Positions 35,118 through 43,373 of a stretch of DNA of 64,000 nt are shown here, piece after piece. The first letter of the stretch is position 1, and every line of letters starts with the position of its first letter. Origin of the DNA: Pueribacillus sp041725775 (GTDB lineage: Bacteria > Bacillota > Bacilli > Bacillales > UBA6769). Below the pieces are notes generated by a model, which saw only the letters and a program-made list of their open reading frames with translations, did no database searches and was not told where the DNA came from. The stretch covers positions 78,193 through 142,192 of the forward strand of contig NZ_JBEUEL010000003.1 in the NCBI RefSeq assembly GCF_041725775.1, given 5' to 3'. A program made the position numbers and the translations under genes.

Positions 35118-35369
35118 TTACCACCAACCCCAAGGAAGAAATGCGAGAGTGGCAATGGCTCCTAACGGAATCCCGATGGCAAGACCGGCACCGAATCCCC
35201 AAAAATAAACACCATGGCCACCCGTGCCTCTATCAAGAGGTCGTAAATAAACGTTTTTACGGTCAACTCGGTCGATGATTCCGTGGTGAACGGCACCGTC
35301 GTGACACGTAATTTTAACAGGAACACCGATATTCTTATTGCACATGTTGTAATAATGTTCAGCTGACAT
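35118..35369 (-). CDS. Small protein with Sm/SH3-like N-terminus and hydrophobic C-terminus
   Basis: 83 residues. The first half (NMCNKNIGVPVKITCHDGAV to GIIDRVDRKNVYLRPL) has the beta-barrel pattern of Sm/LSm or SH3-like proteins. A Gly-rich linker and a transmembrane segment (GFGAGLAIGIPLGAIATLAF) follow, with a terminal PWGWW. It has an RBS (AAAGGAG) and a terminator, so it is a real gene. Similar small proteins occur in Bacillaceae; the function is unknown. Confidence 0.75.
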   Translation of the reverse strand: MSAEHYYNMCNKNIGVPVKITCHDGAVHHGIIDRVDRKNVYLRPLDRGTGGHGVYFWGFGAGLAIGIPLGAIATLAFLPWGWW

Positions 35370-35524
35370 ATTGAAACTCCTTTCATTAAGAAAATAGCTT
35401 GCTAACTTACGTTTACGATCACTATATGGTTGGAATCATGTATTTGTATAGGGAAACTTCTTAGTCAAAGCATGGAATTATTGTTTTAATCGCCTAAATT
35501 TAAATGAAGTAAGGAGTGACCGTT

Positions 35525-36511
35525 GTGAAAGCAGTCGTCATTAAAGAACCAGGTGGTCCAGACATGCTATCGATTGAAAAAGTGGAAAAACCGAGTATCA
35601 ATGCGAATGAAGTGCTTGTTCGTGTTCGGGCGACAGCGCTGAACCGAGCGGATTTATTACAACGTAGAGGATTTTATCCGCCACCAAAAGGAGCTTCGAA
35701 CATTCTTGGACTTGAAATGGCTGGTGAAGTCGTAGAAATAGGGGATCACGTGACGAAGGCGAAAAAAGGTGACAAAGTCTGCGCGCTTTTGCCTGGAGGT
35801 GGTTATGCCCAATATACAGTCGTACCAGAAGAGATGCTTATTCCTATTCCAGACAATTTAAGTTTTGAGCAAGCAGCGGCGATTCCAGAGGTTTTTTTAA
35901 CTGCATATTTGAATTTATTTATGCTCGGAAATCTAAAACGAGACTATAATGTTCTCGTACATGCTGGTGCGAGCGGTGTTGGAACAGCAGCAATCCAACT
36001 GATTCGTGAAGCGGGGGCAACAGCCTATGCAACAGCTGGTTCAAATGAAAAAATTGCTCGTGCTATCGAACTTGGTGCTTCGGACGGTTGGAATTATAAT
36101 GAAGGCTCATTTTTACCGTGGATAAAAGAAAAGACGAATCATAATGGGGTCAATATTGTTCTCGATTTTGTTGGAGCACCATATTTCGAAGATAATTTGC
36201 AATCATTAGCAATCGATGGCAGGCTCATCGTGATCGGAACGATGGGCGGGATACACGTAAATAATGTAAACTTAGGTTTTATTTTAAAAAATCGCCTTCA
36301 AATTATCGGAACAGCGTTACGGACACAGCCATTTGAAAAAAAGGTTGAGTTGACGAAGGCATTCACTAAATTTGCGTTGGAGCGGTTTAAAAATGGACGG
36401 CTACAACCAGTGATTGACAGCATTTACGATTGGAAAGACGTTTCAAAAGCACATGAATATATGGAATCAAATGCGAATATAGGTAAAATTATTTTGAACG
36501 TAACGGACTAA
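35525..36511 (+). CDS. NAD(P)H quinone oxidoreductase, PIG3 family
   Basis: 328-residue zinc-free MDR reductase with LNRADLLQRRGFYPPPKGAS, the PIG3-type N-terminal signature, then NVLVHAGASGVGTAAIQLI for NADPH binding. GTG 35525 is preferred over GTG 35516, which overlaps the AGGAG box at 35512-35516. Monocistronic. Distinct from the MDR protein at 25173. Confidence 0.9.
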   Translation: MKAVVIKEPGGPDMLSIEKVEKPSINANEVLVRVRATALNRADLLQRRGFYPPPKGASNILGLEMAGEVVEIGDHVTKAKKGDKVCALLPGGGYAQYTVVPEEMLIPIPDNLSFEQAAAIPEVFLTAYLNLFMLGNLKRDYNVLVHAGASGVGTAAIQLIREAGATAYATAGSNEKIARAIELGASDGWNYNEGSFLPWIKEKTNHNGVNIVLDFVGAPYFEDNLQSLAIDGRLIVIGTMGGIHVNNVNLGFILKNRLQIIGTALRTQPFEKKVELTKAFTKFALERFKNGRLQPVIDSIYDWKDVSKAHEYMESNANIGKIILNVTD

Positions 36512-36521
36512 CGAACAACAT

Positions 36522-36564
36522 GCTGACATCGTTCTCGTTTATAATGAACATGTCAGCTTTTTTT
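36522..36564 (+). terminator. Intrinsic terminator
   Basis: GCTGACAT/ATGTCAGC (36522-36529 with 36550-36557), extended by an inner GTTC/GAAC pairing, then TTTTTTT. Confidence 0.88.
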
Positions 36565-36645
36565 CACATAATAAACTTATATATGTTAAAATAAAGGGAT
36601 AATAATAGGATAAATTTGTTTTGGGAAAGAGAGAGGGACCATGTT

Positions 36646-37920
36646 ATGAAGACAGAAGAAGGGACCACAGTGAGTAACAAAGTGAATATCGAAGAAATCA
36701 TTATCGCTAATCAAAAGTTAAAAGATGTCATTAGTAAAACACCACTTCAACTTAATGATGTTCTGTCTGATAAATATGCGAGCAACGTTTATTTGAAACG
36801 AGAGGACTTGCAGAAAGTACGCTCGTTTAAACTGAGAGGAGCATACAACGCAATTCAGAGCTTGTCACCTGATGAAATGGAAAGAGGAGTTGTCTGTGCA
36901 AGTGCTGGAAACCATGCTCAAGGTGTGGCATATTCGTGTAAAGAATTACAGATTAACGGAAAGGTTTTTATGCCGACGACTACTCCAAGGCAAAAAGTTA
37001 CGCAAGTGAAACGATTTGGCGGGGAATATATTGAAGTGATTTTAACAGGGGATACGTTTGATGATTCGTTTCAAAAAGCGAACAATTATTGTAATGAGCA
37101 TAAAATGACATTTATTCATCCATTTGACGATTGTAAAACGATTGTCGGACAAGGAACGATCGGGATGGAAGTAATGAACGAGATAGAAGAACCACCAGAT
37201 TATGTGTTTTTAAGTATCGGTGGCGGAGGTCTTGCTGCAGGTGTCGCTACTTATATAAAAAGCATTAGCCCTGAAACGAAAATCATTGGTGTTGAACCGA
37301 GCGGTGCGCCTACAATGAAAGAATCGTTCCGACAAGGAAAAGTCGTCAACCTTGAAAAAATTGATAAATTCGTTGATGGGGCCGCCGTGAAAAAAGTTGG
37401 CAAGATAACATTTAATATTTGTAAAGACTTACTCGATGACGTCGTTATCGTTCCAGAAGGGAAAATTTGTACGACCATCCTTGATTTATATAACGAAAAT
37501 GCGATCGTTGCTGAACCAGCTGGGGCACTTTCGATTGCAGCGCTCGATTTTTATGCTGATGAAATTAAAGGTAAAAATGTCGTCTGTATTTTAAGTGGCG
37601 GTAATAATGACATTGGCAGAATGCAAGAAATTAAAGAGAAGTCGCTGATTTACGAAGGATTAAAACATTACTTTATCGTTAACTTTCCACAACGGGCGGG
37701 TGCATTGCGTGAGTTTATCGAAGAAGTGCTCGGACCACACGATGACATTACACGATTTGAATATACGAAGAAAAATAACCGTGAAGAAGGTCCGGCACTC
37801 GTCGGAATCGAATTGAAATGTCGGGAAGATTACGAACCGCTCATCTCAAGACTAAAAACAAAAGGCTTTCGGTATATCGAAATTAATAATGATGAAGATT
37901 TATTCCATCTTTTAATTTGA
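36646..37920 (+). CDS. ilvA: Threonine ammonia-lyase (biosynthetic type)
   Basis: 424-residue PLP enzyme deaminating threonine to 2-oxobutanoate, the first step to isoleucine. PLP Lys lies in VRSFKLRGAYN (near residue 62), the glycine loop is LSIGGGGLAAGVA, and a single C-terminal ACT-like domain starts at YFIVNFPQRAGALREFIEE, as in B. subtilis IlvA (422 residues). ATG 36646 has GAGAGGG 8 bases upstream; the frame is open further. GTG 36670 is a weaker alternative. Located away from an ilv-leu cluster, and no T-box fits in the short leader. Confidence 0.93.
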   Translation: MKTEEGTTVSNKVNIEEIIIANQKLKDVISKTPLQLNDVLSDKYASNVYLKREDLQKVRSFKLRGAYNAIQSLSPDEMERGVVCASAGNHAQGVAYSCKELQINGKVFMPTTTPRQKVTQVKRFGGEYIEVILTGDTFDDSFQKANNYCNEHKMTFIHPFDDCKTIVGQGTIGMEVMNEIEEPPDYVFLSIGGGGLAAGVATYIKSISPETKIIGVEPSGAPTMKESFRQGKVVNLEKIDKFVDGAAVKKVGKITFNICKDLLDDVVIVPEGKICTTILDLYNENAIVAEPAGALSIAALDFYADEIKGKNVVCILSGGNNDIGRMQEIKEKSLIYEGLKHYFIVNFPQRAGALREFIEEVLGPHDDITRFEYTKKNNREEGPALVGIELKCREDYEPLISRLKTKGFRYIEINNDEDLFHLLI

Positions 37921-38016
37921 GTATACACTTAATATAAGTCCTCGATATGCTCGTTGACAGGATGGGCCTTACGGAGCGGTTAAACTGTAATAAAATGAGA
38001 AAAGGGGTCGTCTGAT

Positions 38017-38658
38017 TTGAGTATTGATTTGGCATCAATTGAAGGCATATTCAAAAATCGACGTGCTAATTTATTAGGTCATGAGCAGATGAGAATTGCT
38101 TCGGTATTGTTGCCACTTCTAGAAAAAGACGGGCAAACTCATGTTTTATTTCAGGTGCGTGGGAAACGACTACGAACACAACCAGGCGAAATTTGCTTTC
38201 CTGGCGGTGGAGTTGAAAGGCAAGATAAAAATGAGGCGGAAACAGCGATTCGGGAAACATGTGAAGAGCTAGGCTTAGAAAAGCAACACATTAAAATGGT
38301 TGCTCCGCTTGATCTTTACGTCACACCATTTCATGCGATCATTTATCCGTACGTAGGAGTAATCCTTCAGCCTGAGGCAATTTGCCCAGATGATTTTGAA
38401 GTGGAAGAAGTGTTTACTGTTCCGTTGGATTACTTGCTTAACTACAAACCAAAGCAACATCCTGTTCATTTACAAGTAAAACCGGATGATTCGTTTCCTT
38501 ACCATTTAATCCCAAGAGGGAAATATTATAAATGGCGTACTGGTCAAGTACCTGAATACTTTTATTTCTACGATAAATACGTCATATGGGGATTAACGGC
38601 AAGGATTTTAACGAACTTTTTAACGGTAATTAAAGGGCAAGAATTGACAATTAAATAA
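38017..38658 (+). CDS. Nudix hydrolase, CoA-diphosphatase (NudL) type
   Basis: 213 residues. Nudix box GGGVERQDKNEAETAIRETC then EELGLE; the preceding FQVRGKRLRTQPGEICFPGG matches the UPF0035/CoA-pyrophosphatase signature (LLTxRS..LRxHxGxVxFPGG). It would cleave CoA or acyl-CoA to phosphopantetheine and 3',5'-ADP. TTG start after AAAAGGGG. Convergent with the lipase gene. Confidence 0.88.
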   Translation: MSIDLASIEGIFKNRRANLLGHEQMRIASVLLPLLEKDGQTHVLFQVRGKRLRTQPGEICFPGGGVERQDKNEAETAIRETCEELGLEKQHIKMVAPLDLYVTPFHAIIYPYVGVILQPEAICPDDFEVEEVFTVPLDYLLNYKPKQHPVHLQVKPDDSFPYHLIPRGKYYKWRTGQVPEYFYFYDKYVIWGLTARILTNFLTVIKGQELTIK

Positions 38659-38667
38659 ACTTTATCG

Positions 38668-38712
38668 AAAAAGATGTATTGGTAGACTGTTCCATTCACA
38701 ATACATCTTTTT
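38668..38712. terminator. Bidirectional terminator
   Basis: Stem AAAAAGATGTATTG/CAATACATCTTTTT (38668-38681 with 38699-38712) between convergent genes. Confidence 0.88.
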
Positions 38713-38716
38713 TCAT

Positions 38717-39514
38717 TCAATGTGATTTTAAATCTAATAGCACAGATGAAGCCTTTTCCGCGACTGATGATTGGCGGACTAAGTCTAAATGGTTGTACGT
38801 TGGGAAGTCTGCTAAATGTACAGCCCCTTCAGCTAAGACGGAATTTTCGGGTACGAGGCCATCACTTTTCGTTTTGTAGATGAGCCGTAAGGTAAGCCAA
38901 GCAAATAACACCTCACCGATAACACCAAAATTATTTAAAGGGTTACGCGTTGTATATCCTCGGATGGTGTAAATCTTTCCGTTGTTCCAAAGTGGAGCAC
39001 GATGAATCGGACAGCGTGTATTAAACTCTTTTGTCCATCCAGGCGTTAAATTTTCAAAGGCTTTTCTAGCTCCGATTAAAAAACTGAGCCATTTATAAAA
39101 GACAGCTAGAGGCGATCCGTAATTAGGTGTTCCTAGTGTTACGAGATTTGTGACTGTATTTGGATTATTGAAAATATATTGTCTTGCGACAAGTCCACCC
39201 ATACTGTGAGCAATAATGTGAAAATGCTCCCCTAAATGATGTTTTTCCTGCAAAATACGAACTTTCTTTTCAACTTCTAATGCTTGCTTTTCCACAGAGT
39301 CTGCTCCAGAACGGTAGTTATTTGCTCCGATGGAATACACAATTTTTCCATTAAAATAATTTTGTTTTACCTTTGTTTCGGAATTTGTATAAATAATGTA
39401 TACATTATTAGAACCCCAAAGATTAGTAATCGTATGTAAAAAATTTTTACCCCATTTATGAATATTGATTAAACCGCTTATGAGCACCAAATCTGTTGGG
39501 TTGTTTTCTACCAT
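38717..39514 (-). CDS. Lipase-like alpha/beta hydrolase
   Basis: 265 residues with the nucleophile elbow HIIAHSMGGLVARQY, VTLGTPNYGSP typical of lipases, and a late His in TYNHLDLVRQSS. Resembles the triacylglycerol lipase/PGAP1-like group. No signal peptide is visible (starts MVENNPTDLVLISG), so it is probably cytosolic or exported by another route. RBS AAAGGAG. Confidence 0.82.
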   Translation of the reverse strand: MVENNPTDLVLISGLINIHKWGKNFLHTITNLWGSNNVYIIYTNSETKVKQNYFNGKIVYSIGANNYRSGADSVEKQALEVEKKVRILQEKHHLGEHFHIIAHSMGGLVARQYIFNNPNTVTNLVTLGTPNYGSPLAVFYKWLSFLIGARKAFENLTPGWTKEFNTRCPIHRAPLWNNGKIYTIRGYTTRNPLNNFGVIGEVLFAWLTLRLIYKTKSDGLVPENSVLAEGAVHLADFPTYNHLDLVRQSSVAEKASSVLLDLKSH

Positions 39515-39818
39515 TGTCCCCCACTCCTTTCATCTCTCGCTTTTAATCATTTTAAAGTAGTATTCATTCAATAGATATCCCTATAAAAGTCGGATGAACA
39601 TCGGTAATTCGACAAAAGTATGGATGCGATACAGAAGTGATAAAAGTTGGAATTGTTTTTTAATATCTTTTTAAAAAAAGACGAGTTACAATAATAGAGA
39701 ATACATTTTGGTAACAATTAAATGGTTTACTTTCATTTGTTTATTATTTAACATGTTAGTGGAAAGCTAAGAAAAGAATGTTGAAATATGTTGAATCAAT
39801 GAGAAGTGAGCTGAAGAA
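39515..39818. other. 304-base intergenic region
   Basis: AT-rich divergent leader region between the lipase and the Na/Pi transporter. A TACAAT word near 39687 could be a -10. Nothing else stands out; no Pho-box-like repeat was recognised. Confidence 0.4.
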
Positions 39819-41444
39819 ATGGATTTACAAACATTGCTGTTTTCTTTTTTTGGTGGTCTAGGTATTTTTCTATTCGGTATTAAATCAATGGGGGATGGTC
39901 TACAAAAAGTTGCAGGAGATGGACTGCGAGATTTGCTTGATCGGTTTACGACGAAACCGCTTATGGGTGTTCTTACCGGAATTGTTGTTACGATTTTAAT
40001 TCAGTCGAGCTCAGGGACAACAGTGTTAACGATTGGATTAGTTACAGCAGGGTTTATGACATTACGTCAAGCGATAGGTGTCATCATGGGCGCGAACATC
40101 GGGACAACAGTGACAGCGTTTATTATCGGTATTAACATCTCCGAATACGCATTACCGATTATAGCGCTTGGAGCTTTTTTAATTTTTTTCTTTAAAAATC
40201 ATAAAATTAACAACTTAGGTCAAGTCTTTTTCGGATTTGGTTCACTCTTCTTTGGCTTAACATTAATGGGCGATGGGATGAAGCCACTTCGCGATGCACC
40301 TGCGTTTACTGATTTAACGCTTTCAATGTCAGACAATCCCTTGCTAGGCGTACTGATTGGTATTATTTTTACGATGATTGTCCAAAGTTCATCGGCAGCA
40401 ATTGGTTTGTTGCAGACTCTTTTTGACCAAGGTGCAATCAGTTTGCATGCTGCATTACCAGTGTTGTTTGGGGACAATATCGGAACGACGATTACAGCTA
40501 TTTTAGCTTCAATTGGTGCTTCGGTTGCGGCACGTAGGGCAGCACTTGTGCACGTTATTTTTAACGTTATTGGGACGATCATTGTATTAATTTTATTTGT
40601 TCCGTTTACGCATTTTATTGAATTTTTACAAGCGAGCCTTGATTTAAATCCCCGTATGACAATTGCGTTTGCTCACGGTACATTTAATGTTGCAAATACG
40701 ATTATTCAATTTCCGTTTATTGCAGCACTCGCTTGGATTGTAACGAAATTAGTTCCAGGCGAAGATCGGATGATTGAAAATAAAGCTGTTCATTTAGGTG
40801 AACAATTTATTCGTCAATCTCCTTCCGTTGCACTCGGGCAAGGGAAAAAAGAAGTGCTAAGGATGGCAAAATTAGCTATGCAAGGAATTGAAGAAGTAGG
40901 CAATTATTTTAAAACACAAGGAAAAAAGCACCGCGAGATTATTCCGCAAATTGAAGATGCGTTAAACAACTTGGATAAAAAAATTACTGAATACTTAGTG
41001 AAGATCTCTTACCATTCTTTGACAGACCAAGACTTAAAAACACACCACATGTTATTAGATACGGTTATAAATCTTGAACGGATCGGAGATCATATGGAAA
41101 ATATTATGGAACTCGTTGATAGTCAAATTAACAATAAGGTAAAATTCTCTGATGAAGCGTTGAAAGATTTAGATGAAATGTTCAATCTTACGCTCTCAAC
41201 TTTGAAGCAATCAATAGCAGCATTAGAAACCGATGATTTAGAAGAAGCAAAAGCTGTGATTGTGAAAGAACGCCAAATTGATGAGATGGAACGCGAACTC
41301 CGCAGAAAACATATTATTCGACTAAATGCGAATCAATGTACAGGAACTGCCGGCATCGTGTATGTTGACATCGTCAGCAATCTCGAACGGATCGGGGATC
41401 ACGCCGTGAATATTGCTGACGGTGTTATCGGAGAAGAACATTGA
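39819..41444 (+). CDS. Na/Pi cotransporter family protein with PhoU domain
   Basis: 541 residues. Two tandem Na_Pi_cotrans repeats carry the QSSS signatures (IQSSSGTTVLTIG near residue 64 and VQSSSAAIGLLQ near 188). They are followed from about residue 340 by a PhoU-like helical domain (two repeats with LERIGDHMENI and LERIGDHAVNI). Likely a sodium-coupled phosphate importer. The fused PhoU suggests phosphate-linked control. Monocistronic. Confidence 0.9.
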   Translation: MDLQTLLFSFFGGLGIFLFGIKSMGDGLQKVAGDGLRDLLDRFTTKPLMGVLTGIVVTILIQSSSGTTVLTIGLVTAGFMTLRQAIGVIMGANIGTTVTAFIIGINISEYALPIIALGAFLIFFFKNHKINNLGQVFFGFGSLFFGLTLMGDGMKPLRDAPAFTDLTLSMSDNPLLGVLIGIIFTMIVQSSSAAIGLLQTLFDQGAISLHAALPVLFGDNIGTTITAILASIGASVAARRAALVHVIFNVIGTIIVLILFVPFTHFIEFLQASLDLNPRMTIAFAHGTFNVANTIIQFPFIAALAWIVTKLVPGEDRMIENKAVHLGEQFIRQSPSVALGQGKKEVLRMAKLAMQGIEEVGNYFKTQGKKHREIIPQIEDALNNLDKKITEYLVKISYHSLTDQDLKTHHMLLDTVINLERIGDHMENIMELVDSQINNKVKFSDEALKDLDEMFNLTLSTLKQSIAALETDDLEEAKAVIVKERQIDEMERELRRKHIIRLNANQCTGTAGIVYVDIVSNLERIGDHAVNIADGVIGEEH

Positions 41445-41450
41445 AAGCTA

Positions 41451-41484
41451 ATCAACCTCCCAAACCATTGGGAGGTTGATTTTA
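41451..41484 (+). terminator. Intrinsic terminator
   Basis: Perfect 13-bp stem ATCAACCTCCCAA/TTGGGAGGTTGAT (41451-41463 with 41468-41480) followed by TTT. Confidence 0.85.
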
Positions 41485-42066
41485 TGTAAAAAATATACAT
41501 ACACTATACTGAAAAAATGGTTTTGTTGATTTTTACGTGAAGCAAATAAGAGGAAATATGCGCAAAATATTCCAAAAAATTACACAAAAAAATGATATGG
41601 CGTGAAATGGCACTATAAAAGCAATGAAATAAAATCTTGCATGTTTTCAGAAAAAACAAACTAAACAATATTGACAGAAATCATAAAATATTGCAGAATA
41701 ATATATAAATTACAACAAAGGACAAAATACTACAATTTATGGGAAATTATCAAACAAGATAATGACGGTTAAAAGGATCATAAATACCTTCATATATTAA
41801 ATTTTAAAAAATCCCTATATTCATATCTTTACTTTATACATGATCAGTTGAAAGGGCTTTCTACAAGCGCAATCCTTAATTCAGCACATGCTTTTGATTT
41901 ATAGCTGAAGTACAGGATCTATATAAATATTTTTACGCGCTAAATCGTTTTTATCTGTCTGAACAATCTGCTTCAAACAGCGTGAGGGGGGAGGATAGGG
42001 TTACATACTAAGGTCGTATCGCTTCTAAACCAAGTCTATGAATCTTTCAAGGAGGGCTAAAGAAAA
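41485..42066. other. 580-base very AT-rich leader region
   Basis: No ORF, RNA gene or repeat supported. Contains a TTGACA at about 41671 without a well-spaced -10. Gene-specific leader of the wall-anchored protein, with RBS AAGGAGGG at 42050-42057. Confidence 0.4.
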
Positions 42067-43095
42067 ATGAAGCAATTTTTGAAAAAAACTGGGATAACAG
42101 CTTTGGCAGTTCCACTTATAGCACTTTACTCGGGTCAGGCTGGACAAGTGAGTGCAGCTGAGGAAACTAAAACATTGGAGTATCGCTGTACTGGAAGTGC
42201 CGCAGGTCTAATTGATGTTAATATCAATATGGATGTGGAAATTAGTTCAACGGTACCCGAGTCTGTAGAACCAGATGCTGAATTTTCAATTCAAAACTCT
42301 TATACAACTATTAGCATGGAAGTAACCGACATATTAAGAACTGCAGCAAACCCACTTCAGGGGGAAGTGTCACAATTTAATTTAAAACTTAATAATGCTA
42401 CAGAAACTGGCTCAGGATCCGATGTAGTGAATGTAGCGTCAGAGCCTTTAGCCTTTGGTCCAATTAATATTGTTGATGAAGATGAAACCGTTGAATTTAG
42501 AGTTCCGGAAGCAGACGGAATTAATGTAGATTTAACTGCCGATGAATCTGGTAATGTTGAAATTTCAGCTGGAGAAATTATTACGAACGTTACTGTACTA
42601 GGTGGTTTAACATCTGTTGATGTAACATGTACGCCAATTGATGGTCAAAATCTCGTTTTAAATTCAATTGAAATTGCTGGTGAAGATCGAGGTGATAGTG
42701 ACCCAGGTAATGATGAAGATCCAGGTGAAGAACCGGGTGATAACAATAACGGTGAAGGGCCAAGCGATGGCAACGACGATGAAGACCTAGGTAATAACAA
42801 TGACGGTGAAGGTCCGGGCGCTGACAACGACAGTGAAGACACTGGAAATGGTAATGACGATGAAGGACCGGGAAGTGACAATGATGGTGATGATAACGAT
42901 GGAACTACTAACATAGATGGTAGTGACAACGGATCAGACGATACTAAGAAGAAAACAAGTGATGAAAACGAAAAAGGTGGAGAACTGCCTAAAACAGCTA
43001 CGAATACTCCTGTGATCCTCTTACTTGGTTCGATCTTAGCTTTGGCTGGAGGGGCATTAGTCCTTTTCAGAAAGAAACAAGTGATGATTGAATAA
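42067..43095 (+). CDS. LPKTA wall-anchored acidic surface protein
   Basis: 342 residues. Sec signal peptide (KKTGITALAVPLIALYSG, cleavage near VSA-AEE). An extracellular beta-rich domain of about 190 residues follows, with a likely disulfide pair (YRCTG and VTCTP). A repetitive Asp/Glu/Asn/Gly linker (about residues 215-300, units like NDDEGPGSDNDG) leads to the sortase motif LPKTA (residues 307-311), a transmembrane helix and a basic tail RKKQ. A class of sortase accepting LPxTA is implied. No sortase gene is in the window. Function unknown. Confidence 0.85.
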   Translation: MKQFLKKTGITALAVPLIALYSGQAGQVSAAEETKTLEYRCTGSAAGLIDVNINMDVEISSTVPESVEPDAEFSIQNSYTTISMEVTDILRTAANPLQGEVSQFNLKLNNATETGSGSDVVNVASEPLAFGPINIVDEDETVEFRVPEADGINVDLTADESGNVEISAGEIITNVTVLGGLTSVDVTCTPIDGQNLVLNSIEIAGEDRGDSDPGNDEDPGEEPGDNNNGEGPSDGNDDEDLGNNNDGEGPGADNDSEDTGNGNDDEGPGSDNDGDDNDGTTNIDGSDNGSDDTKKKTSDENEKGGELPKTATNTPVILLLGSILALAGGALVLFRKKQVMIE

Positions 43096-43110
43096 AAAAT
43101 TATGAATGAG

Positions 43111-43148
43111 GCACGCATGCTGTACGAGTGATGGTATGTGTGCTTTTT
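43111..43148 (+). terminator. Intrinsic terminator
   Basis: GCACGCAT/ATGTGTGC (43111-43118 with 43136-43143) followed by TTTTT. Confidence 0.75.
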
Positions 43149-43233
43149 ACCAAAAAACATGAAAATATCATCATCAGTTTATCAATGCGCTAATACAAAT
43201 AAATAAAGCATTTTTAAAAAAAGAAAACAAAAA

Positions 43234-43254
43234 AGAAAGCGCTTACAGTATAAT
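43234..43254 (+). promoter_or_regulatory. cre-like CcpA operator overlapping a -10 box
   Basis: AGAAAGCGCTTACA (43234-43247) closely fits the cre consensus TGWAAGCGYTWNCW and is followed after one base by a perfect TATAAT (43249-43254). An operator in this position would repress when CcpA is active. No good -35 is seen. Confidence 0.6.
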
Positions 43255-43261
43255 GGAGTTG

Positions 43262-43368
43262 AAAGGAGGTTATTAAATATTCAAAGATTTCAAACAACCG
43301 ATAAAGGCAGAGTCGTATGGTCATGTTTGATGACTGAAAAGTGTGAAGCTTTATTTATGGAGGTGTAA
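43262..43368 (+). other. Strong ribosome site followed by a leader frame without a standard start
   Basis: AAAGGAGG (43262-43269) is followed after 9 bases by ATT and then 28 sense codons ending TAA at 43368. The last codons GAG GTG form the ribosome site of the yhgE gene. It may be a translated leader with a non-standard start, or a gene that lost its ATG. Confidence 0.3.
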
Positions 43369-43373
43369 CTTCA

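Noticed and set aside
36512..36645. T-box or attenuator controlling ilvA
   Set aside because: The space is filled by the terminator of the preceding gene, and no AGGGTGGNACCGCG-like antiterminator sequence is present.
42645..43160. 171-codon minus-strand ORF
   Set aside because: It is antisense to the Asp/Asn/Gly repeat linker of the LPKTA protein. Its Ser/Pro/Leu composition is the complement of that repeat.
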